Shown here: in pieces, positions 54,880-62,907 of the stretch
How the letters are laid out: each line of letters opens with the position of its first letter
How positions within the stretch are numbered: the stretch's first letter is position 1
From: Legionella saoudiensis
Lineage (GTDB): Bacteria; Pseudomonadota; Gammaproteobacteria; Legionellales; Legionellaceae
DNA length: 64,000 nucleotides
Reading direction: 5' to 3'
Assembly: GCF_001465875.1 (NCBI RefSeq)
Contig: NZ_LN901321.1
Coordinates: 218,689 to 282,688, forward strand
Position numbers and translations under genes: made by a program
The notes under the pieces: generated by a model
Seen by the model: the letters and a program-made list of their open reading frames with translations, nothing else
Told to the model about the DNA's origin: nothing
Database searches by the model: none

Positions 54880-55322
54880 TAAAGGATTACGAGCTACAGC
54901 ATGGAGTAGTTTTGGTGCAATTAATTAGTTCTATGATAGAGCCAATTTTTTTTGAAAAGTTTAACCCAAAATCAAATGCTTCATATGTAATCAATAATAA
55001 GATTGGTATATATATTAAATATTGCGCGAAGAGGCTAACCCCCTGGAGATTTACATTTTTAAGAGCTCACCAAGAGGAGATTGAAAATTTAAAAAATAAT
55101 TATAATGATGTTTTTATCATCTTAGTTTGTCACAAAGATGGTATTGTAGCTTTAGATTGGAATTCTTTAAAGACCATTTTAGATAATGAACATAAAGAAG
55201 TAGAATGGATTGCTGTCTCACGAGGAAAAAATAAAATGTATAGTATCACAGGTTCGGATGGTATTTTAAATTTCAAGGTAAGTAAAAGTGATTTTCCTCA
55301 AAAAATTATTGAAAAAGTGTAG
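54876..55322 (+). CDS. Small partner protein of the Z1 ATPase, possible nuclease
   Basis: A 148-aa protein; its ATG overlaps the Z1 stop (ATGA). Features: NNKIGIYIKYCAKRLTPWRF with a charged strand-turn-strand, then NDVFIILVCHKDGIVALDWN and VEWIAVSRGKNKMYSITGSD. The IGIYIKY segment could be the E/D-x-K strand of a degenerate PD-(D/E)XK fold, but I cannot confirm it. Intact, although the gene before it is split, so expression may depend on a promoter in the IS or in the Z1 part. Confidence 0.6.
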   Translation: MIKDYELQHGVVLVQLISSMIEPIFFEKFNPKSNASYVINNKIGIYIKYCAKRLTPWRFTFLRAHQEEIENLKNNYNDVFIILVCHKDGIVALDWNSLKTILDNEHKEVEWIAVSRGKNKMYSITGSDGILNFKVSKSDFPQKIIEKV

Positions 55323-55392
55323 AGAAAAACTCCAATTAATTTGTTAAATTTTTTTAAAAAATCAGGCTTTAGCCATTGAGGGGCATTTTAAC

Positions 55393-55437
55393 AGTGTCGT
55401 ACTCAAACACGCAAATCTCTCGCAAGGATATTTTAGT
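55393..55437 (+). repeat. Right copy of the 45-bp direct repeat
   Basis: It matches 51361-51405 at 43 of 45 positions (CTCTCG for CTCACG, GGATATT for GGTTATT). It lies 71 bases after the 148-aa gene. The remainder of 55323-55520 has no gene. Confidence 0.85.
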
Positions 55438-55520
55438 TTTTTGGAGATTAAGTTATCAATTATTTAATTTAAGTGAATATTAAGAATACAGATCATTTAT
55501 GCAACATATGTAATGAGTAT

Positions 55521-57461
55521 TTAAGTTTGAAGGATATGTAGCCATGCCTCAATAATCATAACCATGGCCAAAGTATCTAATTCGCAGTATCTCAATAGAG
55601 CGTTTCTAAGTTCTTCACGTTCGGAATTGCTCATATTGGTGAACTGTAACTTTGCATAAGCTATTGTTGCGGCACCACCCTCTTTTAAGTCTTCGCTATC
55701 AAATAGAAGTTGAGCACCTTCATCAGAGATATCTTTATTAATTGGTGGTAACAAATGATAGGGATCTTTTATTCGATTATTTTCTTTAACTATCCAGCAT
55801 TGATTTATAAAGTTATGGCTTTGAATTCCATTTACGGCTCCATAGATTGGGTGGCTATATTTTTCTTGAAGGAAATCTGAGCGATTTAAAATAGCTGGGA
55901 ACACCTGTTTAATTGAGTTAGACCCATTGGTAAGGGGGTCATAATGAAAACGTTTGACTAACTCCAAGATATCAACCATGCACCGTGGTCCTTCCCATTT
56001 TACTTTACTTTTAGAAGGTGATCTTGTTATGGAAAAAATAAAAGAGCATAAATCTTCTTTGTCATTGGGTGGCTCAATCATTTGCTCTAAATATTCACGA
56101 ATAAAATTTAGATAGGTATTTTCATGGCTACTATATCTAAATATTGTCCCGTCATCATTTTCTAATTCCTTTTTCAGATGGCGAACAAATTCGATGCTTG
56201 GATCAACTCCAGGCTCAGAATTAAGATACTGACCAACATGAGAAACTTGACCGTTTTCATTAAGTGTATGATGTGAGAATTGAAAGGCGATGCCTTGATA
56301 AGGACGCGCACCCTTATTAAAAGGAATTGGCAACATAGCTGTTTCAAAGTCTATAAAGTGGTAGGGGTATCGCCATGAGTCCATTTCCGCTTTTAGGTTT
56401 TCTTTATCAATCCAGACACTATTATCTTGAGTTTTAACTTTTTCTATCTGAAGCCATTGCCTTTTTGTTCTGGAAAGACCCGATTTATCTGATTCTTTTA
56501 TTGTGAATTCTGTTTCGTCAATGTCCTTTAGTTTGATCAGTCCTTGCTGAAAGTATTTCGGTTTGTCCCGGCAATCCCATAAATTGAGAATGGTAGGGTC
56601 ATTAAAATCTGATTCTTTGTACCCTAATGCTTCACTCCAGCATTCTTTAAAACCAGATAAGAGCCCGTCGGATTCATGTGTATTAAATTGGCAATCACTG
56701 CATTCGCCTTTTGCTTTAGGCGGAAACTTCTGTCCACTCAAATATATTTTGCTGAAGTGGTGAAATTGATCTTTTACGGTTTGTCCTTCGTCATTTGTTT
56801 CTTGCCAAAGTACATTTATATGATCATCAACATTAACTTCTTTTAGGATTTTCACAGACAAATCTTCTTCAGTTATCGGTGAGGTTAATGTGACAATAGC
56901 TTTGCCGTTGCTATCTTTTTGAACTAGAAACTTTTGATTTAAGCTATCAGTCGGGCAAATAGTATCTTTATCGACAAGCATTAAATAACTACTTATGGTG
57001 AAGGAAGGATAAAGTTGTTCTAGCACCCACTTTTGAAAAGCGATATCAGCAATATATGATCGCCATTTTTTAGTGGTCATCTTTGTTTCATCTTTTTTGC
57101 TGATGGATTTTGCTTTAACTTCAATTATTTTGATATGGCCTTGTCTTTTCTGCAGGATATCAGCACGTAGGAAATAGTTTTGATATTGAAACGAGGCTTC
57201 AAATAGGGTTATCGAATCCCTTTGAATTAACTCTTGAGTTTTGTCTAGTGCCTCCTTTGTACTGGAGGCCTCAATTGATATACCATCTGGAAAATAACAT
57301 CTTGCCAATGCTTCTACTTGAGCGCCGCCTTCAGCCAATGCTTTTAGAAAAGAGTCTTCATCCAGTTTATTTGTATATTCATCAGGTCGATCATAATACC
57401 AGAGCTTAGTTGGGCATTCTAAAGCCATTTTGAACTTTGATTTAGTTAGGAGCTTTGCCAT
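55521..57461 (-). CDS. DUF2779 protein: Cas4-like nuclease fused to a DnaQ-like exonuclease
   Basis: A 646-aa protein. The N-terminal part (1-270) is Cas4/RecB-like: SKFKMALECPTKLWYY (first Cys), FLRADILQKRQGHIKIIEVK (Asp and Glu-x-Lys of PD-(D/E)XK) and GECSDCQF (last Cys pair of an Fe-S cluster). The C-terminal part (about 365-640) is DUF2779 with RNase H-like acidic residues: YHFIDFETAMLPIPF, FRYSSHENTYLNFI, and RYCELDTLAMVMI. Together they suggest a nuclease working on DNA ends. It sits among conjugation genes as cargo; RBS and start (MAKLLTKSKF) are clear. Role is unproven; defence or recombination are possible. Confidence 0.8.
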   Translation of the reverse strand: MAKLLTKSKFKMALECPTKLWYYDRPDEYTNKLDEDSFLKALAEGGAQVEALARCYFPDGISIEASSTKEALDKTQELIQRDSITLFEASFQYQNYFLRADILQKRQGHIKIIEVKAKSISKKDETKMTTKKWRSYIADIAFQKWVLEQLYPSFTISSYLMLVDKDTICPTDSLNQKFLVQKDSNGKAIVTLTSPITEEDLSVKILKEVNVDDHINVLWQETNDEGQTVKDQFHHFSKIYLSGQKFPPKAKGECSDCQFNTHESDGLLSGFKECWSEALGYKESDFNDPTILNLWDCRDKPKYFQQGLIKLKDIDETEFTIKESDKSGLSRTKRQWLQIEKVKTQDNSVWIDKENLKAEMDSWRYPYHFIDFETAMLPIPFNKGARPYQGIAFQFSHHTLNENGQVSHVGQYLNSEPGVDPSIEFVRHLKKELENDDGTIFRYSSHENTYLNFIREYLEQMIEPPNDKEDLCSFIFSITRSPSKSKVKWEGPRCMVDILELVKRFHYDPLTNGSNSIKQVFPAILNRSDFLQEKYSHPIYGAVNGIQSHNFINQCWIVKENNRIKDPYHLLPPINKDISDEGAQLLFDSEDLKEGGAATIAYAKLQFTNMSNSEREELRNALLRYCELDTLAMVMIIEAWLHILQT

Positions 57462-57575
57462 CCTTGTCTCTACAAGTATTGGTTTAAATATTTATGTTAT
57501 TAAGTTTAGTTGATAAAAATAAGAAGCCCCAATCTGGGGCAATAGATAGAGCTATGAATTCTTTTACGATAAAGC

Positions 57576-58013
57576 CTATTTACAAAACAGCAAGAGAATC
57601 ATACAAGAAGCAGCAAACAATGTGGCTGATGATACCAATGCGAACCGGCCGAATTTTTGTGTTTTTTGTGTTAAGGAGTGAGCCTCAATCAATGAATCAG
57701 AGATCAATTTCTTCATAGCTTCAACCGATTCTTTAGTAGATTCTTGCAGTAATTTAATTACAGATTCTTTACTGCAGGCCAATGCCACATTGAGAACCTT
57801 TTCAGCTTTTTCTTTGGCATCATCTTTCCATTGAGAGGAAATGCTTTCCATTTCCTCTCGGAACTGTACTAACAAATCTTGTTGGGCTTTTCGATTTTCC
57901 TCAATCAGTTGTTCATTCATAGTCTGAAGCATGAGGATTGGATCGTCTTTACCCAAAAGTACACCATGTTTGACAGTGATGTCTTGAACGATTTTATCAA
58001 GTTTCTCTGACAT
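57576..58013 (-). CDS. traM: TraM-like conjugation protein
   Basis: A 145-aa protein with a long helical/coiled-coil middle (LIEENRKAQQDLLVQFREEM) and one C-terminal membrane anchor (FALVSSATLFAASCMILLLF). Position after traL and size match TraM of IncP-type operons, where traK-traL-traM form one transcript. Its ATG overlaps the traL stop. The exact role of TraM in transfer is poorly known. Confidence 0.75.
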   Translation of the reverse strand: MSEKLDKIVQDITVKHGVLLGKDDPILMLQTMNEQLIEENRKAQQDLLVQFREEMESISSQWKDDAKEKAEKVLNVALACSKESVIKLLQESTKESVEAMKKLISDSLIEAHSLTQKTQKFGRFALVSSATLFAASCMILLLFCK

Positions 58014-58738
58014 TAAATCACCTTGGCGCTATCCAGCTGTCCAAACAGTTGATCGCGAACGATTTTTAAGCGTTGGCGGGTCATAATGCTTTTCTCTGGC
58101 GTACCTAAAACTTCATCGAAGGTCAGTTTCTGTTGAAGCATCTCAGTTAGATCCCGGCCATAGGTTTCTTTTTTCAGATCGGGGATTTGAATTAAGGCTG
58201 ATATTCTGTCTTTGTTATCTCGGTAGGCTTTCAGTTGCTCAAAGGATTTACCTTCATGCTCTATGGCTCCCCAATAGGGATTGAGCCAGACGACAAACTG
58301 TGCTTCATTTGCAAACTGGTCAATCAGTTGTGCAAAGCCATTAATGGTATCGAATAATGCCTGGCCTCCGGTAATGACCGTATGAATCACCATTTCATGA
58401 TCTAGTTCTTTTAACAATGCGGGAACTTGGTTGCTGATGAGGTAATGAGAAAGGGGCACAAAGGAGCTAGCACCGTTATCTATTACTACATCATGAGTTG
58501 TTGAGGCAATTTTTTCGATGAGGGTATCAAAAAGACGGAGGTTAATTTCATCACCGCTCATGACTTGAATATGGTCGACGTTGAGGGCTTTAAAGCCATA
58601 AAAGGTTGAGTTGATGGGGTCAGTGTCAATGCACAGTGGTGTTTGGCCTTTGTGGTGTTTGTATTGCGCCGTTGTTGCTGAAATAAATGATTTGCCGACA
58701 CCGCCTTTGCCTTGCAGTGTGATATGAATTTTTGCCAT
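58013..58738 (-). CDS. traL: TraL-like ParA-family ATPase
   Basis: A 241-aa P-loop protein: deviant Walker A LQGKGGVGKSFISATTAQYK at the N-terminus, DTDPINST (motif A'), and VVIDNGASSFVPLSHYLI. This matches TraL of IncP conjugation systems. It starts on the last base of traK's stop region (TAATG-type overlap) and ends with ATG of traM. It probably aids partition or DNA processing in transfer. Confidence 0.85.
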   Translation of the reverse strand: MAKIHITLQGKGGVGKSFISATTAQYKHHKGQTPLCIDTDPINSTFYGFKALNVDHIQVMSGDEINLRLFDTLIEKIASTTHDVVIDNGASSFVPLSHYLISNQVPALLKELDHEMVIHTVITGGQALFDTINGFAQLIDQFANEAQFVVWLNPYWGAIEHEGKSFEQLKAYRDNKDRISALIQIPDLKKETYGRDLTEMLQQKLTFDEVLGTPEKSIMTRQRLKIVRDQLFGQLDSAKVI

Positions 58739-59079
58739 TACAAGAGTTCCTCCAGGTTGGGTTTGGGATTAAAAGTAAAACCGCGAATTTCGTTTTTTGC
58801 CTTACTTTTAGCCTGTTCATCCTTGGTGTTCTCCTGCATAGATAGCTTTTTTTCTGCAGCAATCAAACGTGCTACATAGCCACAAAATGTTTTATATGAA
58901 AATGAGATTTTGCCTTCTTCAACTAAGGTTTCCCAGACAAGCTTTATAGACCAGCCGTCGGCTAGCGCTGAAGCGATATCTTTTTTTAGCGCAAGAAAAG
59001 CGGCTTTGTTGACCGATTTATCAGAGCATTTCCTATTTATCTGCTTGGCTGCGATTCGTTCGCTGAGGGAGTTTCCCAT
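58738..59079 (-). CDS. traK: TraK-like oriT-binding protein
   Basis: A 113-aa protein. SLSERIAAKQINRKCSDKSV, DGWSIKLVWETLVEEGKISF and YKTFCGYVARLI fit the TraK family, which wraps the curved oriT DNA next to nic in RP4. The likely targets are the 10-bp phased GTAAT repeats just upstream of its start (59202-59241). It is the first gene of traKLM and divergent from traJ, the standard IncP order. Confidence 0.85.
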   Translation of the reverse strand: MGNSLSERIAAKQINRKCSDKSVNKAAFLALKKDIASALADGWSIKLVWETLVEEGKISFSYKTFCGYVARLIAAEKKLSMQENTKDEQAKSKAKNEIRGFTFNPKPNLEELL

Positions 59080-59201
59080 GTCATATTGTCAATTTATTGT
59101 TGTTCTCTTCGATGGTATGAAATATTACGTTACACTGCAATAGGTTATGTAATTTTTCTTCCCTTTGGCGTAATTAAATAAACCATTAAATGCACTTAAG
59201 T

Positions 59202-59241
59202 GTAATTTATCGTAATTAATAGTAATTATCAGTAATTAATA
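59202..59241. repeat. Four tandem 10-bp AT-rich repeats in the oriT leading region
   Basis: GTAATTTATC, GTAATTAATA, GTAATTATCA and GTAATTAATA follow without gaps, one helical turn each. Single extra copies lie at 59149 and 59170, and two inverted copies (ATTAC at 59267 and 59277, 10 apart). Likely TraK sites or a bent-DNA element. Confidence 0.65.
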
Positions 59242-59315
59242 GGGCGTTACGGAAAATAACCTTGAAATTACATAAAATTACCTGATAGTATCCCATTTAA
59301 TGAACTTAAAACGCA

Positions 59316-59396
59316 GGGCAAGATAGGTGAAGTTAGCTAACCAGCAAGCTGGCTACCAAACCTCACGAGTCTTATTCGCACCTTCGGTACTCAACG
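59316..59396. other. RP4-type origin of transfer (oriT)
   Basis: GATAGGTGAAGT, an inverted repeat (TAACCAGC 59337-59344 with GCTGGCTA 59347-59354), then CTTATTCGCACCTTCGGTAC and TCAACG, in the same order and spacing as RP4 oriT. The bottom-strand core is CACCTATCTTG/CCC, against RP4 CACCTATCCTG/CCC, so nic should lie between 59318 and 59319 on the minus strand. The inverted repeat is the expected TraJ site. The 59080-59470 spacer between traK and traJ holds only this and the phased repeats. Confidence 0.85.
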
Positions 59397-59470
59397 AAAA
59401 AACTGTGTTTTGAGATCAAATCGATACTCAAAGGATTGCATAACCACTTAATTAAGAGGTCGGCATCCTT

Positions 59471-59824
59471 ATGGACGAGAAACTTAAAACACCCACCAGA
59501 AAAAATGGTCGTCATCTTCGCGTTCCTGTTTTGCCTTCCGAAGAAATTCAAATTAAATCGAATGCGGCCAATGCTGGTCTTTCAATTGCTGAGTACTTAA
59601 GACGGATCAGTCTCGGATATCAAATTCAAAGTAGTGTTGATAAGGATTATGTACTGCAGCTAGCCAAAATCAATGGTGACTTAGGACGGCTTGGCGGACT
59701 GTTAAAACTATGGCTGACTCAGGATAAACGAGTTGCACACTTTGATCTCCAAACAATAAGAACATTGTTAACTCGTATTCAAACCACCCAGGATGCGATG
59801 TTTGAAGTGGTGAAAAAACTATGA
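59471..59824 (+). CDS. traJ: TraJ-like relaxosome accessory protein
   Basis: A 117-aa protein: HLRVPVLPSEEIQIKSNAAN and AGLSIAEYLRRISLGYQ form a ribbon-helix-helix-like MobC/TraJ domain; NGDLGRLGGLLKLWL is the usual second part. It binds the oriT inverted repeat and recruits the relaxase. Its stop overlaps the traI ATG by 4 bases. Confidence 0.88.
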   Translation: MDEKLKTPTRKNGRHLRVPVLPSEEIQIKSNAANAGLSIAEYLRRISLGYQIQSSVDKDYVLQLAKINGDLGRLGGLLKLWLTQDKRVAHFDLQTIRTLLTRIQTTQDAMFEVVKKL

Positions 59825-61683
59825 TTATTCGCCATATTCCTATGAAAAAAATAAGACTCAGCAGTTTTTCAGGTCTTGTCCAGTACCTTTGTAATAAACA
59901 AAACAAACAGGAGCGAGTGGGCAAAGTCAGATTATCGAATTGTAATAGTCTCGATTCCATTTGGGCTGTTCAGGAGGTATTGGCAACACAGGCTAAAAAC
60001 CAGAGAGCGACGGGTGAGAAAACTTACCATATGCTCATATCTTTCGCATCAGGTGAGAACCCCTCGGATAAAGTCTTACGAGAAATAGAAGAAAGTGTGA
60101 CGTCTTCCATAGGATTTAAAGAACACCAAAGAATCTCAGTTGTGCATCATGACACAGATAATCTCCATATCCATGTGGCTATTAATAAAATCCATCCCAA
60201 AAATTTTAATATGATTGAACCGTTCAGGGCATATAAGACTTTTGCTGAGATTGCATCCAGGCTCGAAATTGAATTAGGTCTTCAAATAACTAATCATCAA
60301 ACCCGAAAAAACCGTTCAGAAAACCTTGCTGACGATATGGAACACCATTCAGGTATTGAGAGCCTGATTAATTGGATGAAGCGCCATTGCAAAGAAAAAA
60401 TCGAAACAGCCACTAGCTGGAAGGAGATTCATGGTATTTTGGCAGAAAATGGATTGATGATGCGTGTTAAAGCCAATGGTTTTGTGTTCTGCAATGTCCA
60501 AGGGCTCACCGTTAAAGCCAGTTCAATTTCCAGAACCTTTTCTAAAAAAAATCTTGAATGCATGCTAGGTTCGTTCGTACTATGCTGCTCAGAAAACAAC
60601 GTACCTGCATCAAATGTTTATCGTTATGAACCATTAAATAAAAAAGTACTTGGTTCCGAGCTCTATGCCAAATATCAGCACGAAAAATCACACAATAAAC
60701 GTTTTATTTCACAAAAGCTCAAACAGTTGCGCGAGGCTAGAGCCAAACTTATTGAAAAAACGAAAAAGCGAGGTCGAATTAAACGAGCGGCTTTGAAATT
60801 AATGAACCTTTCTAAAGTACAGAAAAAGTACTTATATAGTCACATAAACAAAACGCTGCTTAATGAGATTGATAACATAAGGAAAAATTACGCAAAAGAA
60901 CGTAGCCGGTTGTTAGATTCCCATCAAAACAAAACCTGGACTGATTGGCTGAAACAAAAAGCACATGGTGGCGACCAGGATGCTTTAATGGCAATGCGTT
61001 ATCGTAATCGCAAAAATAAGCATGATTACACCATATCAGGCTCTTCTTTTTCTTCTTCTTTAAATTTTGGACAAATCGACTCTGTTACTAAAGAAGGTAC
61101 TGAGATTTATAAAAAAGATAACAGTGTTATTAGAGACAATGGAAAGGAAATTATCATTTCTAAAGGTGGTTCTATTCATGCTCTTAAAAGAGCCTTGGAA
61201 ATGGCAAGGCAGCGCTATGGTGACTGTATTTGTGTGAATGGGTCTCCATTATTTAAAAAGCTTATCTTGCAAATTGTTATTCAATATCAAATGCCAATCA
61301 CTTTTGCTGATTTGGAGTTGGAAAATCAACGTCAAAAACTAAATTTTGAACAGGAGAAATCTCATGAACAATCAAGCTCAAACCGACAAAGCCATCGAGG
61401 AAGAACTTCAGGAGGCCATGAGGCTGCTGGAACAGCCACTGGAAATAGAAGGGGCAGCACAAAGTCCAACTCTTTCAGCATTAGACAAGGCTCGCCAGCC
61501 AAAGATCACAACAGCTTGCGAAACTTGTCCAAATGCGATCTGGTTCAGCTCTCCGGAGGAGGTCAAGTGCTATTGCAGGATAATGCACATGATCACCTGG
61601 AGTGGCAAAGATTCAAACCTGATAACCATGTGCGACGGAAAGTTTTTGGGTTAAATCAGAATAGTAAAAATCGAAAGAAATAA
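59821..61683 (+). CDS. traI: TraI-like conjugative relaxase (MOB-P)
   Basis: A 620-aa relaxase. Motif I SSFSGLVQYL contains Tyr22, the residue that attacks nic in RP4 TraI. Motif II region TYHMLISFASGENPS; motif III VVHHDTDNLHIHVAINKIHP holds the metal-binding His. The middle (about 300-380) is charged and helical, then comes a domain with GGSIHALKRALEMARQRYGD, and a low-complexity Ser/Arg/Gly tail. The tail region (from 61364) also encodes a second protein in another frame. Shorter than RP4 TraI (about 730 aa). Confidence 0.92.
   Translation: MIIRHIPMKKIRLSSFSGLVQYLCNKQNKQERVGKVRLSNCNSLDSIWAVQEVLATQAKNQRATGEKTYHMLISFASGENPSDKVLREIEESVTSSIGFKEHQRISVVHHDTDNLHIHVAINKIHPKNFNMIEPFRAYKTFAEIASRLEIELGLQITNHQTRKNRSENLADDMEHHSGIESLINWMKRHCKEKIETATSWKEIHGILAENGLMMRVKANGFVFCNVQGLTVKASSISRTFSKKNLECMLGSFVLCCSENNVPASNVYRYEPLNKKVLGSELYAKYQHEKSHNKRFISQKLKQLREARAKLIEKTKKRGRIKRAALKLMNLSKVQKKYLYSHINKTLLNEIDNIRKNYAKERSRLLDSHQNKTWTDWLKQKAHGGDQDALMAMRYRNRKNKHDYTISGSSFSSSLNFGQIDSVTKEGTEIYKKDNSVIRDNGKEIIISKGGSIHALKRALEMARQRYGDCICVNGSPLFKKLILQIVIQYQMPITFADLELENQRQKLNFEQEKSHEQSSSNRQSHRGRTSGGHEAAGTATGNRRGSTKSNSFSIRQGSPAKDHNSLRNLSKCDLVQLSGGGQVLLQDNAHDHLEWQRFKPDNHVRRKVFGLNQNSKNRKK
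61364..61654 (+). CDS. TraH-like protein nested inside traI
   Basis: A 96-aa protein in another frame within the traI 3' end. AGGAG (61352-61356) lies 7 bases before its ATG. It reads MNNQAQTDKAIEEELQEAMR and then a Cys-rich part (TACETCPNAIWFSSPEEVKC, YCRIMHMITW). In RP4, traH is likewise embedded in traI. Here the traI frame is low-complexity while this frame is well-formed, which suggests the nested gene is the constrained one. Function unknown. Confidence 0.65.
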   Translation: MNNQAQTDKAIEEELQEAMRLLEQPLEIEGAAQSPTLSALDKARQPKITTACETCPNAIWFSSPEEVKCYCRIMHMITWSGKDSNLITMCDGKFLG

Positions 61684-61798
61684 GATAGTTATCAAAGAAA
61701 AGACTACACTGTATATATCAATATATTCAATCAGTAATAATATGAAAGAATATAACGAAATTGATGATCTGAATATTACTTATAGATAAGAGAATACG

Positions 61799-62815
61799 AT
61801 GAAATTAAGCAATAACAAGGAAATAAAAAATACGACACTGATTGTTATTTTAATTATTTCAGGGCTATTTTTTTCATTTTTAGGATTTGATTTTATCGGG
61901 GTAGTGTTTTCTCTATTTTTGGTAATAGGTGTGATTTATTTATGTTGTCCTAAAACCAAGTCTTTGGCAAAACCGCAAATAGATTCTTTAAAAAACTCAA
62001 ACCATATAATTGAAGATCGAGTTGAAAAAATTTCATTAGAGTCAACATTAACTGATGAACAAAAAAAACATTTAATGGCTCGTTGGGATAAATTTGGCAG
62101 ATTAGATGCAGTTTGCCCATCTTGTGGCATCAACTTAGTTAAGTTTCCTAAAAGAAAAATTAAATGTAAAAGTTGCAAAAAAAATATAAACAGAGGAAAA
62201 AACTATTTTAGCGGTGATTATCTTTTATATGATGACAAAAATGAGAAGCTATATGTAGAGTTATTATGGTTGTCAAATGGGACTTGGAAAAATTGGTTTG
62301 AGAGTTTTGATGAAATTGAAAAATTTAAAGAAAAATTAGCAGAAGCTTATAAATATAAGGGCAATGTGGAAAATATTCCTTTAAATGATGCTATATGGGG
62401 AAAAATTCAAAAAAAATTAGTCGAGCTATCTTCTCAAGGTGACTGGAATGGGTATAAATGGTTGCTTGAGTCAGGGATTCGGTTTTTAAATGATGAAAAT
62501 AATACAGCAGCAGCTTTGCCGTTAATTTATCAGTTTATTTACCTCTCATATATTGTGGATCATTCTTATGAATCTGAATACGATAGCTTGGTATTGTTTC
62601 CAAAACAAATGAGCACGGGAGGTGTTAGTTTGTTAATGACAATGGTCGAGGACACACCTGATTTTGATGAAAAATATTTGAATTTTATAAAGACCACAGC
62701 ATTACCTAGTATATTCAAAAAAGATATTATGGAGTCACTGAATCAATATAAAATTCAGAGTGGAGCATTTGTAAAAGAGTACAATGAGCGGATGCAGAGA
62801 GAAACTAAGTTGTAG
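61799..62815 (+). CDS. Membrane-anchored zinc-ribbon protein, cargo of unknown function
   Basis: A 338-aa protein. Two hydrophobic segments (about 13-50: LIVILIISGLFFSFLGFDFI, VFSLFLVIGVIYLCC) are followed by a zinc ribbon (CPSCGINLVKFPKRKIKCKS, next CK; four Cys near 107-128). A soluble helical domain then runs to the end. It lies between the relaxase and primase genes but is not a known transfer gene. The AT-rich composition suggests recent gain. Confidence 0.6.
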   Translation: MKLSNNKEIKNTTLIVILIISGLFFSFLGFDFIGVVFSLFLVIGVIYLCCPKTKSLAKPQIDSLKNSNHIIEDRVEKISLESTLTDEQKKHLMARWDKFGRLDAVCPSCGINLVKFPKRKIKCKSCKKNINRGKNYFSGDYLLYDDKNEKLYVELLWLSNGTWKNWFESFDEIEKFKEKLAEAYKYKGNVENIPLNDAIWGKIQKKLVELSSQGDWNGYKWLLESGIRFLNDENNTAAALPLIYQFIYLSYIVDHSYESEYDSLVLFPKQMSTGGVSLLMTMVEDTPDFDEKYLNFIKTTALPSIFKKDIMESLNQYKIQSGAFVKEYNERMQRETKL

Positions 62816-62907
62816 AATAAATTAAGAAGCATAAAAGGCTATAGATTTTTCAATGGAATTTTTATGGCGACAATTGAACGCAAAAATTGTCGCCAATAAA
62901 ATTGAGT

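Noticed and set aside
51791..55322. BREX, DISARM or a classical type I restriction system
   Set aside because: No methyltransferase, PglZ, BrxC or specificity subunit is present; only a Z1-type ATPase and a small protein.
57494..57718. Plus-strand 74-codon frame between the DUF2779 and traM genes
   Set aside because: Its second half is antisense to traM and the rest is spacer; no support as a gene.
59202..59241. CRISPR array or plasmid replication iterons
   Set aside because: The 10-bp units are gapless with no spacers, and no rep gene lies nearby; position beside nic suits oriT architecture better.
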